This document shows positions 17,791 to 27,466 of a stretch of DNA of 64,000 nt, piece after piece (the stretch's first letter is position 1; each line of letters opens with the position of its first letter). Below the pieces are notes generated by a model. That model had not been told where the DNA came from. It ran no database searches and saw only the letters and a program-made list of their open reading frames with translations. The stretch lies in contig JAEUHC010000010.1 of the NCBI GenBank assembly GCA_016794785.1, positions 1 to 64,000 on the forward strand, read 5' to 3'. The translations under genes were made by a program, and so were the position numbers. Source of the DNA: Opitutaceae bacterium (lineage in GTDB: Bacteria; Verrucomicrobiota; Verrucomicrobiia; Opitutales; Opitutaceae).

Positions 17791-18978
17791 ATGATCATCA
17801 AACCCAAGGTCCGCGGCTTCGTCTGCATCACCGCCCATCCAGAAGGCTGCGCGGCCCATGTGCAGGAGTGGATCGACCACGTGAAATCACGCGGCGCCAT
17901 CGCCGGCGGCCCCAAGCGCGTCCTCGTGGTCGGCTCGTCCACCGGCTACGGCCTCGCCTCGCGCATCACGGCGGCCTTTGGCTCCGGGGCCGCGACCATC
18001 GGCGTGTTTTTCGAGCGCCCCTCCGAGGAGGGCCGCCCCGCCACTCCCGGTTGGTATAACACCATCGGGTTTACCCAAGCCGCGCGCGCCGCCGGGCTTT
18101 ACGCCAAGAACTTCAACGGCGACGCCTTCTCCGACGACATCAAGCGCCAAGTGCTCGACGCCATCCGCGCCGATCTCGGGCAGGTGGACCTCGTCGTCTA
18201 CTCGCTCGCCTCGCCGCGCCGCACGCACCCCAAGACCGGTGTCGTCCACAAGTCCGTCCTCAAGCCCGTCGGCCAGTCCTACACCAACAAGACCGTGGAC
18301 ACCGACAAGGGCATCGTCAGCACCGTCACGATCGAACCCGCCAGCGAGCAGGAAATCGCCGACACCACCACCGTCATGGGCGGCGAGGATTGGGAGCTGT
18401 GGATGCAGGCCCTCTCCGATGCCAAGCTCCTCGCCCCCGGCGCGCAATCCGTCGCCTACTCCTACATCGGGCCCGAGGTCACCTGGGCCATCTACAAAAA
18501 CGGCACCATCGGCCTCGCCAAAAACGATCTTGAGCGCGCCGCCAAGCACATCGACTCGCTCCTCAAGCTCAACGGCGGCGGCCGCGCCTTCATCTCCGTC
18601 AACAAGGCGCTCGTCACCCAGGCCAGCTCAGCCATCCCCGTCGTCCCTCTTTACATCTCGATCCTCTACAAGCTCATGAAGGCCGCCGGCACGCACGAAG
18701 GCTGCATCGAGCAAATCCAGCGCCTCTTCGCCACGCAGATGTATAACGGCAAGACGCCCCAGTTCGACGAGGCCGGCCGCGTGCGCATCGACGATTGGGA
18801 GATGCGGCCCGGGATTCAGGACGCCGTGAAAAAAATCTGGCCCGGCGTCACGACCGAGAACCTCGCCGCCGAGACCGACATCGCCGGCTACCGCAGCGAA
18901 TTCCTGAAACTCTTCGGCTTCGGCCTCCCCGGCATCAACTACGAAGCCGAGACCGAGCCGCACCGGCCGATGATTTGA
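17791..18978 (+). CDS. fabV: NADH-dependent trans-2-enoyl-CoA/ACP reductase FabV
   Basis: The 395-residue protein is the usual FabV length. It has the N-terminal KPKVRGFVCITAHPEGC signature, the NADH-binding VLVVGSSTGYGLASRI segment and the Y-x8-K active-site pair at Y235 and K244 (same numbering as characterised FabV). The C-terminal LFGFGLPGINYEAE matches the family end. FabV performs the last reduction of each fatty-acid elongation cycle in the cytosol and is naturally less sensitive to triclosan than FabI. The start at 17791 fits the family; the frame runs upstream into a repeat and should not be extended. Confidence 0.96.
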   Translation: MIIKPKVRGFVCITAHPEGCAAHVQEWIDHVKSRGAIAGGPKRVLVVGSSTGYGLASRITAAFGSGAATIGVFFERPSEEGRPATPGWYNTIGFTQAARAAGLYAKNFNGDAFSDDIKRQVLDAIRADLGQVDLVVYSLASPRRTHPKTGVVHKSVLKPVGQSYTNKTVDTDKGIVSTVTIEPASEQEIADTTTVMGGEDWELWMQALSDAKLLAPGAQSVAYSYIGPEVTWAIYKNGTIGLAKNDLERAAKHIDSLLKLNGGGRAFISVNKALVTQASSAIPVVPLYISILYKLMKAAGTHEGCIEQIQRLFATQMYNGKTPQFDEAGRVRIDDWEMRPGIQDAVKKIWPGVTTENLAAETDIAGYRSEFLKLFGFGLPGINYEAETEPHRPMI

Positions 18979-19080
18979 CGCGGCCCAGCCGCGTCGGGCG
19001 ATGGGGTATGGGCCATGGGCGATAGGGTTTGGTTCTGACTTTTCCATCGCCCCTCGCCCATCACCCATCACCCGATTCCC

Positions 19081-19533
19081 ATGCGCGCCGTCGTCCAACG
19101 TGTCTCCTCCGCCCGCGTGACCGTCGCCGGCGAAACCACCGGCGAGATCGGCCGCGGCCTGCTCGTGCTGCTCGGCGTGGCCCAAGGCGACACCCCGGCC
19201 GACGCCCAGTGGCTCGCCGAGAAGATCGTCTCGCTCCGCATCTTCGAGGACGACGCCGGCAAGATGAACCTCGCCGTGCGCGACCTCGGCGGCGGCATTT
19301 TGGTTGTCAGCCAATTCACGCTTTTCGCCAGCACACGCAAAGGCACGCGCCCATCGTTCAACGACGCCGCCAAGCCCGACCTCGCGATCCCGCTCTACGA
19401 GGCGTTCAACGGTTTCGCCTCCGCCGCCCTCGGCCGCCCGGTCGCCACCGGCCGCTTCGCCGCGATGATGGACGTCGCCCTCGTGAACGACGGCCCGGTG
19501 ACGATCGTGATCGATTCCAAGGTGCGCGAATAA
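19081..19533 (+). CDS. dtd: D-aminoacyl-tRNA deacylase
   Basis: The 150-residue protein is full length for Dtd. It starts [19 protein letters not shown] and contains the SQFTLFAS motif with the catalytic-region Thr, plus the C-terminal [10 protein letters not shown] motif near the dimer cross-subunit site. It removes D-amino acids wrongly attached to tRNA and also glycine from tRNA-Ala. The 100 bases before it hold a short imperfect repeat of GGGCGATGGG-like and CATCGCCC-like strings, possibly a stem-loop between fabV and dtd. Confidence 0.96.
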   Translation: MRAVVQRVSSARVTVAGETTGEIGRGLLVLLGVAQGDTPADAQWLAEKIVSLRIFEDDAGKMNLAVRDLGGGILVVSQFTLFASTRKGTRPSFNDAAKPDLAIPLYEAFNGFASAALGRPVATGRFAAMMDVALVNDGPVTIVIDSKVRE

Positions 19534-19617
19534 TCCTGCGCATCCACACCGCCGCTTCGGGCGTAGCGGGGTCGCACCGGATTCGACTTCCCGCCCCCGG
19601 GTTGTTCTCTTCCCGCC

Positions 19618-21876
19618 ATGTCGCCCCGCCTCGCCGCGCTTCTCCCGCTCTCTGCGTCGCTCCTTCTCCTCCTCTCAGCTTCGGCCGCGTCCGCGGCCGA
19701 AGATCCCGCCCTCGCCTACTTCCGCGACCTCGCCGAGACGCGCAACTTCACCCTCGGCCGCCCTGTGTCGCCGCGCCTCACGCCCGACGGCAAGCACGCC
19801 ATCTTCCTCCGCTCCGCCCCGCGCGATCCCACGCTCAAGCTCTACGAACTCGACCTCGCCACCCAGCAGGAGCGCGAGCTGCTCACGCCCGCCCAGCTCC
19901 TCGGCGGCGCGGCGGAGACGCTCAGCGCCGAGGAAAAGGCCCGGCGCGAACGGATGCGGCAAAGCCTGAAGGGCTTCACCGCATTCCAGATGTCGGCCGA
20001 CGGCGCGCGGCTGCTCGTCACGCTCTCCGGTAAGCTCTACCTCGTCGCCCGCACGACCCTGAAGGTCACCGAACTCCCCGGCTCCGGCTGGATCGATCCA
20101 CAGTTCTCGCCCGACGGAAAATTCGTCGCCGCCGCCGGCGCCGACCGCGAGCTGCACGTAATTGAGCTCTCCACCAACACGGCGCGCGCGGTCACGAGCG
20201 GCGCGACCGCGACACTCTCGCACGGCACGGCGGAATTTGTCGCGCAGGAAGAGATGAGCCGGCCCCGCGGCTTCTGGTGGTCGCCCGATTCGCAGGCGCT
20301 GATCGTGCAGGAGACCGAGGAGTCGCAGGTAGAGGTCCGCTGGGTGGCCGACCCGCTCCATCCGGAGAAGGCACCGACAAAATTTTTCTACCCCCGCGCC
20401 GGCACGCCCAACGCCGTCGTGCGCCTCCTCGTCGTCGATCGCGCTGGCCGCATCCCCACGGTCCGCGTGCGGTGGGACGATGCCGCGTTTCCCTATCTCG
20501 CCGGCGTCACGTGGTCGAAAAACGCCACACCCACGCTCCTCGTGCAGAACCGCCCGCAGACCGAGCAGCGGCTCCTCGCCCTCAACCCCGACACCGGCGC
20601 CACCGAGGAACTCCTCCGCGAATCCGACCCCGCCTGGCTCAACCTCGACGACAACGCCGCCGGCTCCACCGGCGAGCGCCGACCGCCGCTCTGGCTCGCC
20701 GATGGCGAGAGCTTCCTCTGGACCACCGAGAGCCGGGGCGCGTGGCAGGTCGAGTTGCGCGACGCGACTGGCAAGTTAGTCCGTGAAATCACGCCCGTCA
20801 CCTTCGGCTATCAGGGCCTCATCGGCCTCGACGAAGAGGTCGGCGCCGTCTTCGTCCGCGGCGGCCCCGATCCGCGCGAAGCGCAGCTCTGGCGCTTTCC
20901 CTTGCAGGGCGAAGCCGCCGCCGGGGAGGGCCTAGCCATGACCGAGGACCGCGGCCGCCATCAGGCGACCTACGCGCCAGTCGCGCGGCTCTTCCTGCGC
21001 ACCACGGACCTGTTCGATGGCACCTGGCGCACGGATGTGGTCTCGGCCGACGATGCGCGCGTCGTCGCCACGCTGCGCTCGGTCGCGGAGCCTCTCCCTC
21101 GCTTGCCCACCACGGTGCTCACTCGCACGACCGGCGAGCCGGCCTTCGACGCGGCGATCACGCGCCCGCGGACCTTCGACGCGAAAAAGAAATACCCCGT
21201 CATCCTCTCTGTCTATGCCGGCCCCACCAGCAAACGCGTCGTCGCCGATGCCCGCAGTTTCCTCACCGACCAGTGGATGGCCGACCAAGGCTACGTGGTC
21301 GTGCGCCTCGACGGCCGCGGCACCCCGGGGCGCGGCCGCGACTGGGAGCGCATCATCAAGGGCAACTTCATCGACATCGCCCTCGCCGATCAAATCGCGG
21401 GCTTGCAGGCGCTCGCCCGGCAGCATCCCGAACTCGATCTCACGCGCGTCGGCGTGAGCGGGTGGTCGTTTGGCGGGTATTTCGCGGCGATGGCGGCGAT
21501 TCGGCGGCCGGAAGTTTTCCAGGCCGCCGTCGTCGGCGCGCCTGTCGTCACGTGGGAAAATTACGACACGCACTACACCGAGCGCTACCTCGGCCTGCCG
21601 CAGGCCAATCCCGAGGCCTACCGCGTGAGCAACGTCACCACCTACGCCGCCCAGGCCTCGCGCCCGCTCCTGCTCATCCACGGCCTGACCGACGACAACG
21701 TCTATTTCCAACACACCCTCCAGCTCGCCGACGCGCTCTACCTGGCCGGCAAGCCCTACGAACTCCTCCCCATGCTTGGCACCCACATGGTCAGCGACCC
21801 GCTGGTGCGAATGCGCCAGCAACAGCGCATCATGGAGTTTTTGGCGCGTGCCCTCTCGCCCACGAAAACGCGGTGA
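19618..21876 (+). CDS. Exported S9-family prolyl oligopeptidase / DPP IV-like peptidase
   Basis: The 752-residue protein has a signal peptide (cleavage near ASAASA-A). An eight-bladed DPP IV N-terminal propeller domain (about 70-500) is followed by an alpha/beta-hydrolase domain. The nucleophile is S617 in GWSFGGY; the triad Asp lies in LIHGLTDDNV and the His in MLGTHMV near the C-terminus. Such enzymes release dipeptides or short fragments from peptides in the periplasm or outside the cell. The DPP IV Glu motif appears as FVAQEEMSRPRGFWWSPD, which binds the substrate amino terminus. Confidence 0.92.
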   Translation: MSPRLAALLPLSASLLLLLSASAASAAEDPALAYFRDLAETRNFTLGRPVSPRLTPDGKHAIFLRSAPRDPTLKLYELDLATQQERELLTPAQLLGGAAETLSAEEKARRERMRQSLKGFTAFQMSADGARLLVTLSGKLYLVARTTLKVTELPGSGWIDPQFSPDGKFVAAAGADRELHVIELSTNTARAVTSGATATLSHGTAEFVAQEEMSRPRGFWWSPDSQALIVQETEESQVEVRWVADPLHPEKAPTKFFYPRAGTPNAVVRLLVVDRAGRIPTVRVRWDDAAFPYLAGVTWSKNATPTLLVQNRPQTEQRLLALNPDTGATEELLRESDPAWLNLDDNAAGSTGERRPPLWLADGESFLWTTESRGAWQVELRDATGKLVREITPVTFGYQGLIGLDEEVGAVFVRGGPDPREAQLWRFPLQGEAAAGEGLAMTEDRGRHQATYAPVARLFLRTTDLFDGTWRTDVVSADDARVVATLRSVAEPLPRLPTTVLTRTTGEPAFDAAITRPRTFDAKKKYPVILSVYAGPTSKRVVADARSFLTDQWMADQGYVVVRLDGRGTPGRGRDWERIIKGNFIDIALADQIAGLQALARQHPELDLTRVGVSGWSFGGYFAAMAAIRRPEVFQAAVVGAPVVTWENYDTHYTERYLGLPQANPEAYRVSNVTTYAAQASRPLLLIHGLTDDNVYFQHTLQLADALYLAGKPYELLPMLGTHMVSDPLVRMRQQQRIMEFLARALSPTKTR

Positions 21877-21946
21877 GCCACGCCCTGAGAAAGTCCACCG
21901 CCTGCTCTCCCGTCTCCCGTTCGGCGGCCGGAAGCGCCGCGCCGGC

Positions 21947-23341
21947 TCAGAAATTCCAAGTCGAGGCCACGCCTACATCCCAGCCGGAGTAGCCCGGACC
22001 GTCTTCGATTTTGGTGTTTAGGCCGACGAAGAGCCCCTGGCGAATTCGATAGGACGCGCCGAGGCCGTAACTCTGGAAATTTTTCACCTGAGCCTCGCGC
22101 AGGAAACGCGTGTCCACGACGAAGCCCTCGCCCGCCCAGCGATCCGCAAAGTTCCAGCGGGCGCGCACGCCGTTCTTCCAGACCCACTGCCTGATCTTCT
22201 CAAACTGGGGCGGAAAAAAATCCAGGTCGGCCGAGAGCGTGCGATGGTAGGAAATCTGGGTGGCGAACGACGCCACAAGGTCGGGCCGCAGCCGTTTTTC
22301 GACGAGGTGGGTGACTCCGCCCGTGCCGACGAAGTTCGAGCCGCGCTTCCCGGCCGCGGAATCGCGCACCCGGTCGTAGCTGATCGCGACGCTGGGGGTC
22401 GCGACCCAGCGCCACGGCCCGCGCTGCGTAAACTCCCGGAACGAATACGGCGCGCCCAGCGTGAGGGCCGGGCCGTAGCTCGTGACCCCCTCGATCCTGG
22501 AGCGCTGCGCCGCGAAGACGCCGCGGAGGGCGAGGCGGGGGGTGAGTGCGCGCTCGTAGGGTGCCGTCAACCGGACGTTGCTGCCTTTGATTTCGCCCCC
22601 GCCGGGCAGGTCGAACTTGAAACGCGAGTTGTCGGCAAAGACCGAAAAACTCCACGCACCCTTGCCGCCGGCAGCGCCGGGCGTCGTCGCGCCGAGCTCA
22701 TCGGCGCCGGCCTTTTGGGTGAGTGGGGTGAAGGCAAATTGCTCAAAGCTGCCAAGCGCCACATTGGCGGTGGACGACTGCGGCGCACCGTCGGTCATGT
22801 TGGCCGCCGACGCCACCGCCCCAAAAATGCGCAGCACCGCCGCCTGGATTTTCTCGAAGTCGCTGGTCGCCTGCGGCGACCGGTAATACGCCGCATATTG
22901 GTTGGCGGCATCGGCCGCCGTCGTGCCAGTGAAGGTGCGCATAATGCTAGCCGGCGTGCTGAAAATGGTGATGGTCCGGCCGTCCGGGCTCCACGATTCG
23001 GTGTAAGTGTCGGCCCGGCCGACCAACGCGATGGAGACGCGCAGTGTGAATCCATTGAATGTCGGCAAGGTCGTCGGCCGCGTGAAATCATCATACAGTG
23101 CGGTGAAATGCGTGCCGGCGGTCAGGCTGAACTCGGATGCCGAGGCGTTGGCGAGGGAGACGCTCGCGACACGCGCGGTAGAGTCGAAGGTGCCGCGAAA
23201 CAAGGTGATCGTCGCCGGCGGCGAGGCGTCCGGCGAATAGGCGGTGAGGACTCCGGAGAACTGCGCACGAGCGGTGCAAACCGCACCCACTGTGCCCAGG
23301 GCCATCGCCACGATGGTGAGTAGGGGAACAATGCTTTTCAT
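21947..23341 (-). CDS. Outer-membrane beta-barrel-like protein
   Basis: The 464-residue protein has a signal peptide (cleavage near CTARA-Q). Residues about 28-200 have no domain I recognise and are rich in Thr/Ser beta-strand sequence. From about 230 onward there is an alternating amphipathic strand pattern (KGAWSFSVFADNSRFKFDLPG, RWVATPSVAISYDRV, SYGLGASYRIRQGLFVGLN), ending with a C-terminal Trp-Asn-Phe. A C-terminal aromatic residue on the last strand is typical for barrels inserted by BamA. The transported substrate or role is unknown. It is transcribed alone. Confidence 0.7.
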   Translation of the reverse strand: MKSIVPLLTIVAMALGTVGAVCTARAQFSGVLTAYSPDASPPATITLFRGTFDSTARVASVSLANASASEFSLTAGTHFTALYDDFTRPTTLPTFNGFTLRVSIALVGRADTYTESWSPDGRTITIFSTPASIMRTFTGTTAADAANQYAAYYRSPQATSDFEKIQAAVLRIFGAVASAANMTDGAPQSSTANVALGSFEQFAFTPLTQKAGADELGATTPGAAGGKGAWSFSVFADNSRFKFDLPGGGEIKGSNVRLTAPYERALTPRLALRGVFAAQRSRIEGVTSYGPALTLGAPYSFREFTQRGPWRWVATPSVAISYDRVRDSAAGKRGSNFVGTGGVTHLVEKRLRPDLVASFATQISYHRTLSADLDFFPPQFEKIRQWVWKNGVRARWNFADRWAGEGFVVDTRFLREAQVKNFQSYGLGASYRIRQGLFVGLNTKIEDGPGYSGWDVGVASTWNF

Positions 23342-23460
23342 TTTCGGCGGACTCGGGGTGAAGCGAGAACAGAAGCGTTTGGGCCTATTGACTGCGTCGA
23401 TTGCTCTAGTCCTGTCCGCATCGTTCTGTCGAACCGTTTTCCGATGGATGGCAGGTGCCT

Positions 23461-23558
23461 GTAGTGGGTCAGTTTGGTTGTGGGAGGGGCTTTATGCCCC
23501 GACGTGCACGGAGTAAATCCGCTCCCACAGGCTCGATCAGGACCAAACTGCCCCACTA
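23461..23558. repeat. Extragenic palindromic repeat, family C copy 2
   Basis: About 98 bases with outer inverted ends (GTAGTGGGTCAGTTTGG against CCAAACTGCCCCACTA) and inner GTGGGAGGGGCTTTATGCCCCGAC / CGGAGTAAATCCGCTCCCAC arms. The same architecture is seen at 63643-63744. It lies in the divergent gap between the barrel protein and hemH. Confidence 0.8.
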
Positions 23559-23613
23559 TCCAGGCCCGCCCCGTTTGACTTCGCCCGGTTTCTCCCGACG
23601 AATTTCGCCTTCC

Positions 23614-24648
23614 ATGCCGAAACGTGCCGTCCTCCTGCTCAACCTGGGTTCGCCCGACTCCACCGCGGTGCCCGATGTGAAGCGCTACCTGCGCGAGTTC
23701 CTCGGCGATGAGCGCGTGATCGACAAGCCGGGCAGCGCCTTCCTCCGCGGCCTGCTCGTCAACGGCATCATCATCCCCTCGCGCGCGAAGAATTCCGCGC
23801 ACGCCTACTCCACCATCTGGACCCCCGAGGGCTCGCCGCTGATCACGATGAGCCGGCGAGCGCAGTCGCTCCTGCAAGCCCGCCTCGATGCGCCCGTCGA
23901 GCTGGCGATGAACTACGGCAACCCGTCGATCCCTGATGCGATCCAGCGCCTCGCATCGGCGGGCGTCGAGGAGGTGCTGCTGTTTCCGCAATACCCGCAC
24001 TACGCGATGTCGAGCTGGGAGACCGTCGTCGTGAAGGCCCGGCGCGAGGCCGCCCGGATCGCGCCGCGGATGAAAGTCGCCTGCGAGCAGCCGTTCTACG
24101 CCGACCCCGATTACATCGATGCGCTCGTCGCCAGCGCCCGGCCGTATCTCGATCAGCCGCACGACCATCTCCTCTTCAGCTACCACAGCATCCCGCAGCG
24201 CCACCTGACCAAGGCCGATTCGTCGCGCGCGCATTGCCTCACCGTGCCCGATTGCTGCACCACGTGCTCGCCGGCCCATGCGACCTGCTACAAGGCGCAG
24301 GTCACCCGCACGACGCACCTCTTCGCCGCGCGTGCCGGCCTAGCGCCGGACCGCTGGTCGATCGCGTTTCAATCCCGGCTGCGCGGCGAGCCGTGGCTCG
24401 TGCCCTACACCGACGCCGAATACGTGCGCCTCGCCGCCGAGGGGAAAAAACGCCTGCTCGTGATCACGCCGGCCTTTGTGACCGACTGCCTGGAGACGCT
24501 GGAGGAAATCCGCGTGCGCGGGGCGGAGGACTTCAAGGCCGCGGGCGGCGGCGACTTCACCGCCATCCCCTGCCTCAACGACCATCCCGCCTTCGTCGAT
24601 TTTCTCGCCAAGCGGGCGGCGGGCTGGCTCACTGCGGCGCACGCGTGA
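23614..24648 (+). CDS. hemH: Ferrochelatase with internal Cys cluster
   Basis: The 344-residue protein inserts iron into protoporphyrin in the last step of haem synthesis. It has LLLNLGSPDS at the start, the FSYHSIPQRH motif with the proton-abstracting H191, and the acidic DCLETLEEI motif (E294/E297). A run of five cysteines at 208, 214, 215, 218 and 225 (CLTVPDCCTTCSPAHATC) sits in an internal insertion, which suggests a [2Fe-2S] cluster of the internal-cysteine type known in some bacterial ferrochelatases. Its stop overlaps the GTG start of the following kinase (GTGA). Confidence 0.95.
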   Translation: MPKRAVLLLNLGSPDSTAVPDVKRYLREFLGDERVIDKPGSAFLRGLLVNGIIIPSRAKNSAHAYSTIWTPEGSPLITMSRRAQSLLQARLDAPVELAMNYGNPSIPDAIQRLASAGVEEVLLFPQYPHYAMSSWETVVVKARREAARIAPRMKVACEQPFYADPDYIDALVASARPYLDQPHDHLLFSYHSIPQRHLTKADSSRAHCLTVPDCCTTCSPAHATCYKAQVTRTTHLFAARAGLAPDRWSIAFQSRLRGEPWLVPYTDAEYVRLAAEGKKRLLVITPAFVTDCLETLEEIRVRGAEDFKAAGGGDFTAIPCLNDHPAFVDFLAKRAAGWLTAAHA

Positions 24649-27332
24649 TCGACCCCGCCTCCACCCCTGCGCAGCCCGCCCACGCTCCCGGCGCCCGCGA
24701 AGCCGCGGAGGACTTCTGCGCCGTGTTCGCGCTCGCGGCCGATGGCCGCATCGTGGCGGCCGGACCCTCGGCGCAGGCGTTCTGGCAGACGGGCGATGGC
24801 GAGATGATCGGCGAGGCGTTCGCCTCGCTCTTTGCCTTCGAAGTCGTGTCGAGCGAGCCGGATTTCCTCCAGGCGCAGTGGGAGGCCGTGCTCGGCGGCG
24901 CCCTTGCGCAACCGCTCGAACTGCTCGCGCAGCCCCGCGAAGGCGCGCCGCGCGCCGTGCGCGTCCGCCTTGAGCAGGTCCGGGGGGCCGCCGGCGCCGC
25001 CTATTTCGCCAGCGTGCGTCTGCCTCCCGCCCCTGCGGCCAGCGAAAACGACGAGGTAATCGCAGCCGCGCGCCGCCTCGATGAGAGCGGCGCGATCGGG
25101 TTCTTCGAGCTCGACTGGACGGCGGGACGCGCCCGCTTTTCCACGGCTTGGCGCAAAGTCCTCGGCCTCACGGCCGCCGAGGCGCCGGCCACGCCCGCGG
25201 CCTGGGCCGGTCTGATTCATCCGGAGGATTCGGCGGCGTCGCCCGGCCATGCGCCGCGCCGCGTGCGCGCGGGCGAGCGGACTTTTGCGGGCGAGTTCCG
25301 CCTCCGGCATCAGCGCGGCCACTGGGTCTGGGTCCACTGCACCGGAGTGCAGACGATCGCGGAATCGGGCGAGGTGGCGCGGTTCGCCGGCGTGCATTTC
25401 GACATCACAGACCGTCGCGAGCTGGAGGATGCGCTCGCGGCCAACGATGCGCGTCTGCAGGACCTCAGCGGCGGCGGCCCGCTCGCCGCCTTCGAACTCG
25501 ATTTCGCGCACGGCGACTTCTGGTTTTCCCCCGCCTGGGCGCGGTTGCTCGGCTACGCCGAAGGCGAACTCGCGCCCGAGGCCGATTCCCTGAGTGCCGC
25601 CCTGCCCCTCGGCGAGGCGGACGACGGTGCGGCCGCCTGGCTGCTCGCCCGCACGCCCGGCGGCGATGCTTCCGTCGAGACCGTTCTCCTGCGGACCAAG
25701 GATGGCCGCTCCTTGCCGGTGGTCCTCGGCCTGCATCGCACCGTGAGCCGCAAGGGCGAGCTGCTGCGCGCCGTGGGCTTCGCGTGTCCCGTGCCCGCCG
25801 GCGCGCGAGAGGAAGGCGCCCTGCCGGCCGCCCTCGTCGAGGAGACCTTCGCCGCGCTGAGCGAAGGCGTGCTCGTGTGCGATGCGGAGGGCGCGGTGCT
25901 TTTTGCCAATGCCACCGCCGGGCGGCTCCTCGGCGCCGAGCCCGCGGCGCTCGCCCGCCGCCCGCTCGCCGAGGTGCTGCGCCTTGTGCACCGCGAGTCC
26001 GGCCGCCCCGGCGCCGATCCGGCGGACCTCGCGCTCCATGCCGATCGGACACCCACCCTCATAGCCGAGCACGCGCTGGCGCCCGCGACGCCCGAGGCGC
26101 CGAGCGTGCCGATCGTGTGGAGTGCGCGCGCCGTGCGCGACGCCGCCGGCCGCGTCCTTGGCGTCACGATCGTGTTTCGCGATCCGGAGGAGATGTCGCT
26201 CACGCCCGACGAGCGCACGCGCGCCAACCGGTTCGAATCGCTCGGCCTCAAGGCCGGCGCGATCGCGCACGACTTCAACAACCTCCTCGCCACCATCCTC
26301 GGCGCGGTCTCGCTCGCCCGCGACAACCGCGACTACTCCGCGCTCGGCGACGCCGAGCAGGCCTGCGACGCCGCGCGCGGCCTCACCCGCCAGCTCCTCG
26401 CCTTCGCCAAGGGCGGCGGCGCCGTGCAGACCGTCTGCGCCGTGCGCCCGCTGCTGGAGGACGCCCTCAAGATCGCCGCCGCCGGCTCCGACGCCGAGAT
26501 CACGCTGCACGTCCCCGAAGGCACGGATGCCGTGCTAGTCGATCGCTCGCAGCTGCTCCAAGTGTTCCAGAATCTCGTCATCAACGCGCTCCAGGCCATG
26601 CCGCCCCCGCCCCACCGCCCGCGGGTGCAGCTGCGCGCGCGCAGCCTGATGCTCGCCGAGCAGCAGGTGCCGGAACTGGCCGCGGGCACCTACGTGGAGT
26701 TCGAGATTCGCGACAACGGCAGCGGGATCGCGCCCGAGCACCTCGCGCGGATCTTCGATCCGTTTTTCACCACCAAGAAGCACGGCACCGGCCTCGGCCT
26801 CGCCACCGTGCTCTCCATCGTGCGCCGCCACGGCGGCCAGATCGGCGTGGACTCGCAGGTCGGAGTCGGCACGGCCTTCACCGTGTATCTGCCCCGCGCC
26901 GCCGATCCCGTCGAGACGGCCGCCCGGCGCGCGGCTTCGCTGCGCTTCGGCACCGGCCGCATCCTCCTGATGGATGACGATCCGAAAATCTCCGAGCTCA
27001 CCTCGGCGATGCTCGCGAGCCTCGACTACAAATACGACCTCGCGCGCAACGGCGCCGAGGCCATCGCCCTCTACCAGCGCTACCTCAACATCGGCCGCCC
27101 CTACGACGCCGTGATCCTCGACCTCACGGTGATCGGCGGCATGGGGGGCGAGGAGTGCTTCGCCACGCTCCGCCAGCTCGATCCCGAGGTGCGCGCGATC
27201 GTCGCCAGCGGCTATGATCACGACGACTATGCGCGCAAGTTTCTCGAGCAGGGTTTCTGCGCTTACCTCGCCAAGCCCTACCGCGTGGCCGATCTCGGCC
27301 GCATCCTGAAGACGGTGATCGGCGGCGGTTGA
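24645..27332 (+). CDS. Multi-PAS hybrid histidine kinase with C-terminal receiver
   Basis: The 895-residue product is read from the GTG that overlaps the hemH stop. Four PAS-like segments lie at about 25-125, 140-260, 270-385 and 395-510; the second is the clearest (WRKVLGLTAAEAP...HFDITDRRE). The dimerisation helix has H542 in GAIAHDFNNLLATILG. The ATPase domain has the N-box QNLVINALQAM, DNGSGIAP and GTGLGLATVLSI. The receiver domain (about 770-893) has LLMDDDP, phosphoacceptor D826 (VILDLTVIGG) and the conserved YLAKPY Lys. No membrane segment is seen, so it is probably a cytosolic sensor; its coupling to hemH hints at haem, oxygen or redox sensing, which is inference. Confidence 0.9.
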   Translation: MIDPASTPAQPAHAPGAREAAEDFCAVFALAADGRIVAAGPSAQAFWQTGDGEMIGEAFASLFAFEVVSSEPDFLQAQWEAVLGGALAQPLELLAQPREGAPRAVRVRLEQVRGAAGAAYFASVRLPPAPAASENDEVIAAARRLDESGAIGFFELDWTAGRARFSTAWRKVLGLTAAEAPATPAAWAGLIHPEDSAASPGHAPRRVRAGERTFAGEFRLRHQRGHWVWVHCTGVQTIAESGEVARFAGVHFDITDRRELEDALAANDARLQDLSGGGPLAAFELDFAHGDFWFSPAWARLLGYAEGELAPEADSLSAALPLGEADDGAAAWLLARTPGGDASVETVLLRTKDGRSLPVVLGLHRTVSRKGELLRAVGFACPVPAGAREEGALPAALVEETFAALSEGVLVCDAEGAVLFANATAGRLLGAEPAALARRPLAEVLRLVHRESGRPGADPADLALHADRTPTLIAEHALAPATPEAPSVPIVWSARAVRDAAGRVLGVTIVFRDPEEMSLTPDERTRANRFESLGLKAGAIAHDFNNLLATILGAVSLARDNRDYSALGDAEQACDAARGLTRQLLAFAKGGGAVQTVCAVRPLLEDALKIAAAGSDAEITLHVPEGTDAVLVDRSQLLQVFQNLVINALQAMPPPPHRPRVQLRARSLMLAEQQVPELAAGTYVEFEIRDNGSGIAPEHLARIFDPFFTTKKHGTGLGLATVLSIVRRHGGQIGVDSQVGVGTAFTVYLPRAADPVETAARRAASLRFGTGRILLMDDDPKISELTSAMLASLDYKYDLARNGAEAIALYQRYLNIGRPYDAVILDLTVIGGMGGEECFATLRQLDPEVRAIVASGYDHDDYARKFLEQGFCAYLAKPYRVADLGRILKTVIGGG

Positions 27333-27365
27333 GCGCGCGCGGCTGCTTTCAGGCCCGTCGCAGCG

Positions 27366-27399
27366 CCTTTGATCTACGCATCCATGCGTAGATCAAGGG
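27366..27399. repeat. Near-perfect inverted repeat around CTACGCAT/ATGCGTAG
   Basis: Arms at 27366-27381 and 27384-27399 pair over 16 bases with one G-T mismatch and only two bases between them. It lies 34 bases after the kinase stop and could act as a terminator or attenuator hairpin, though no T-run follows. A shorter relative, CCTACGCA-N4-TGCGTAGG, is at 51193-51212. Confidence 0.65.
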
Positions 27400-27466
27400 G
27401 TGCGGGGTTGACCCTCCCGGCGAGGCGCTCTCGCTGAACGTGCGGCCAACTTTTCGCCCCATCATC

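Noticed and set aside
24405..26510. 701-codon minus-strand open frame
   Set aside because: Antisense to the hybrid kinase and the end of hemH, both well supported by motifs.
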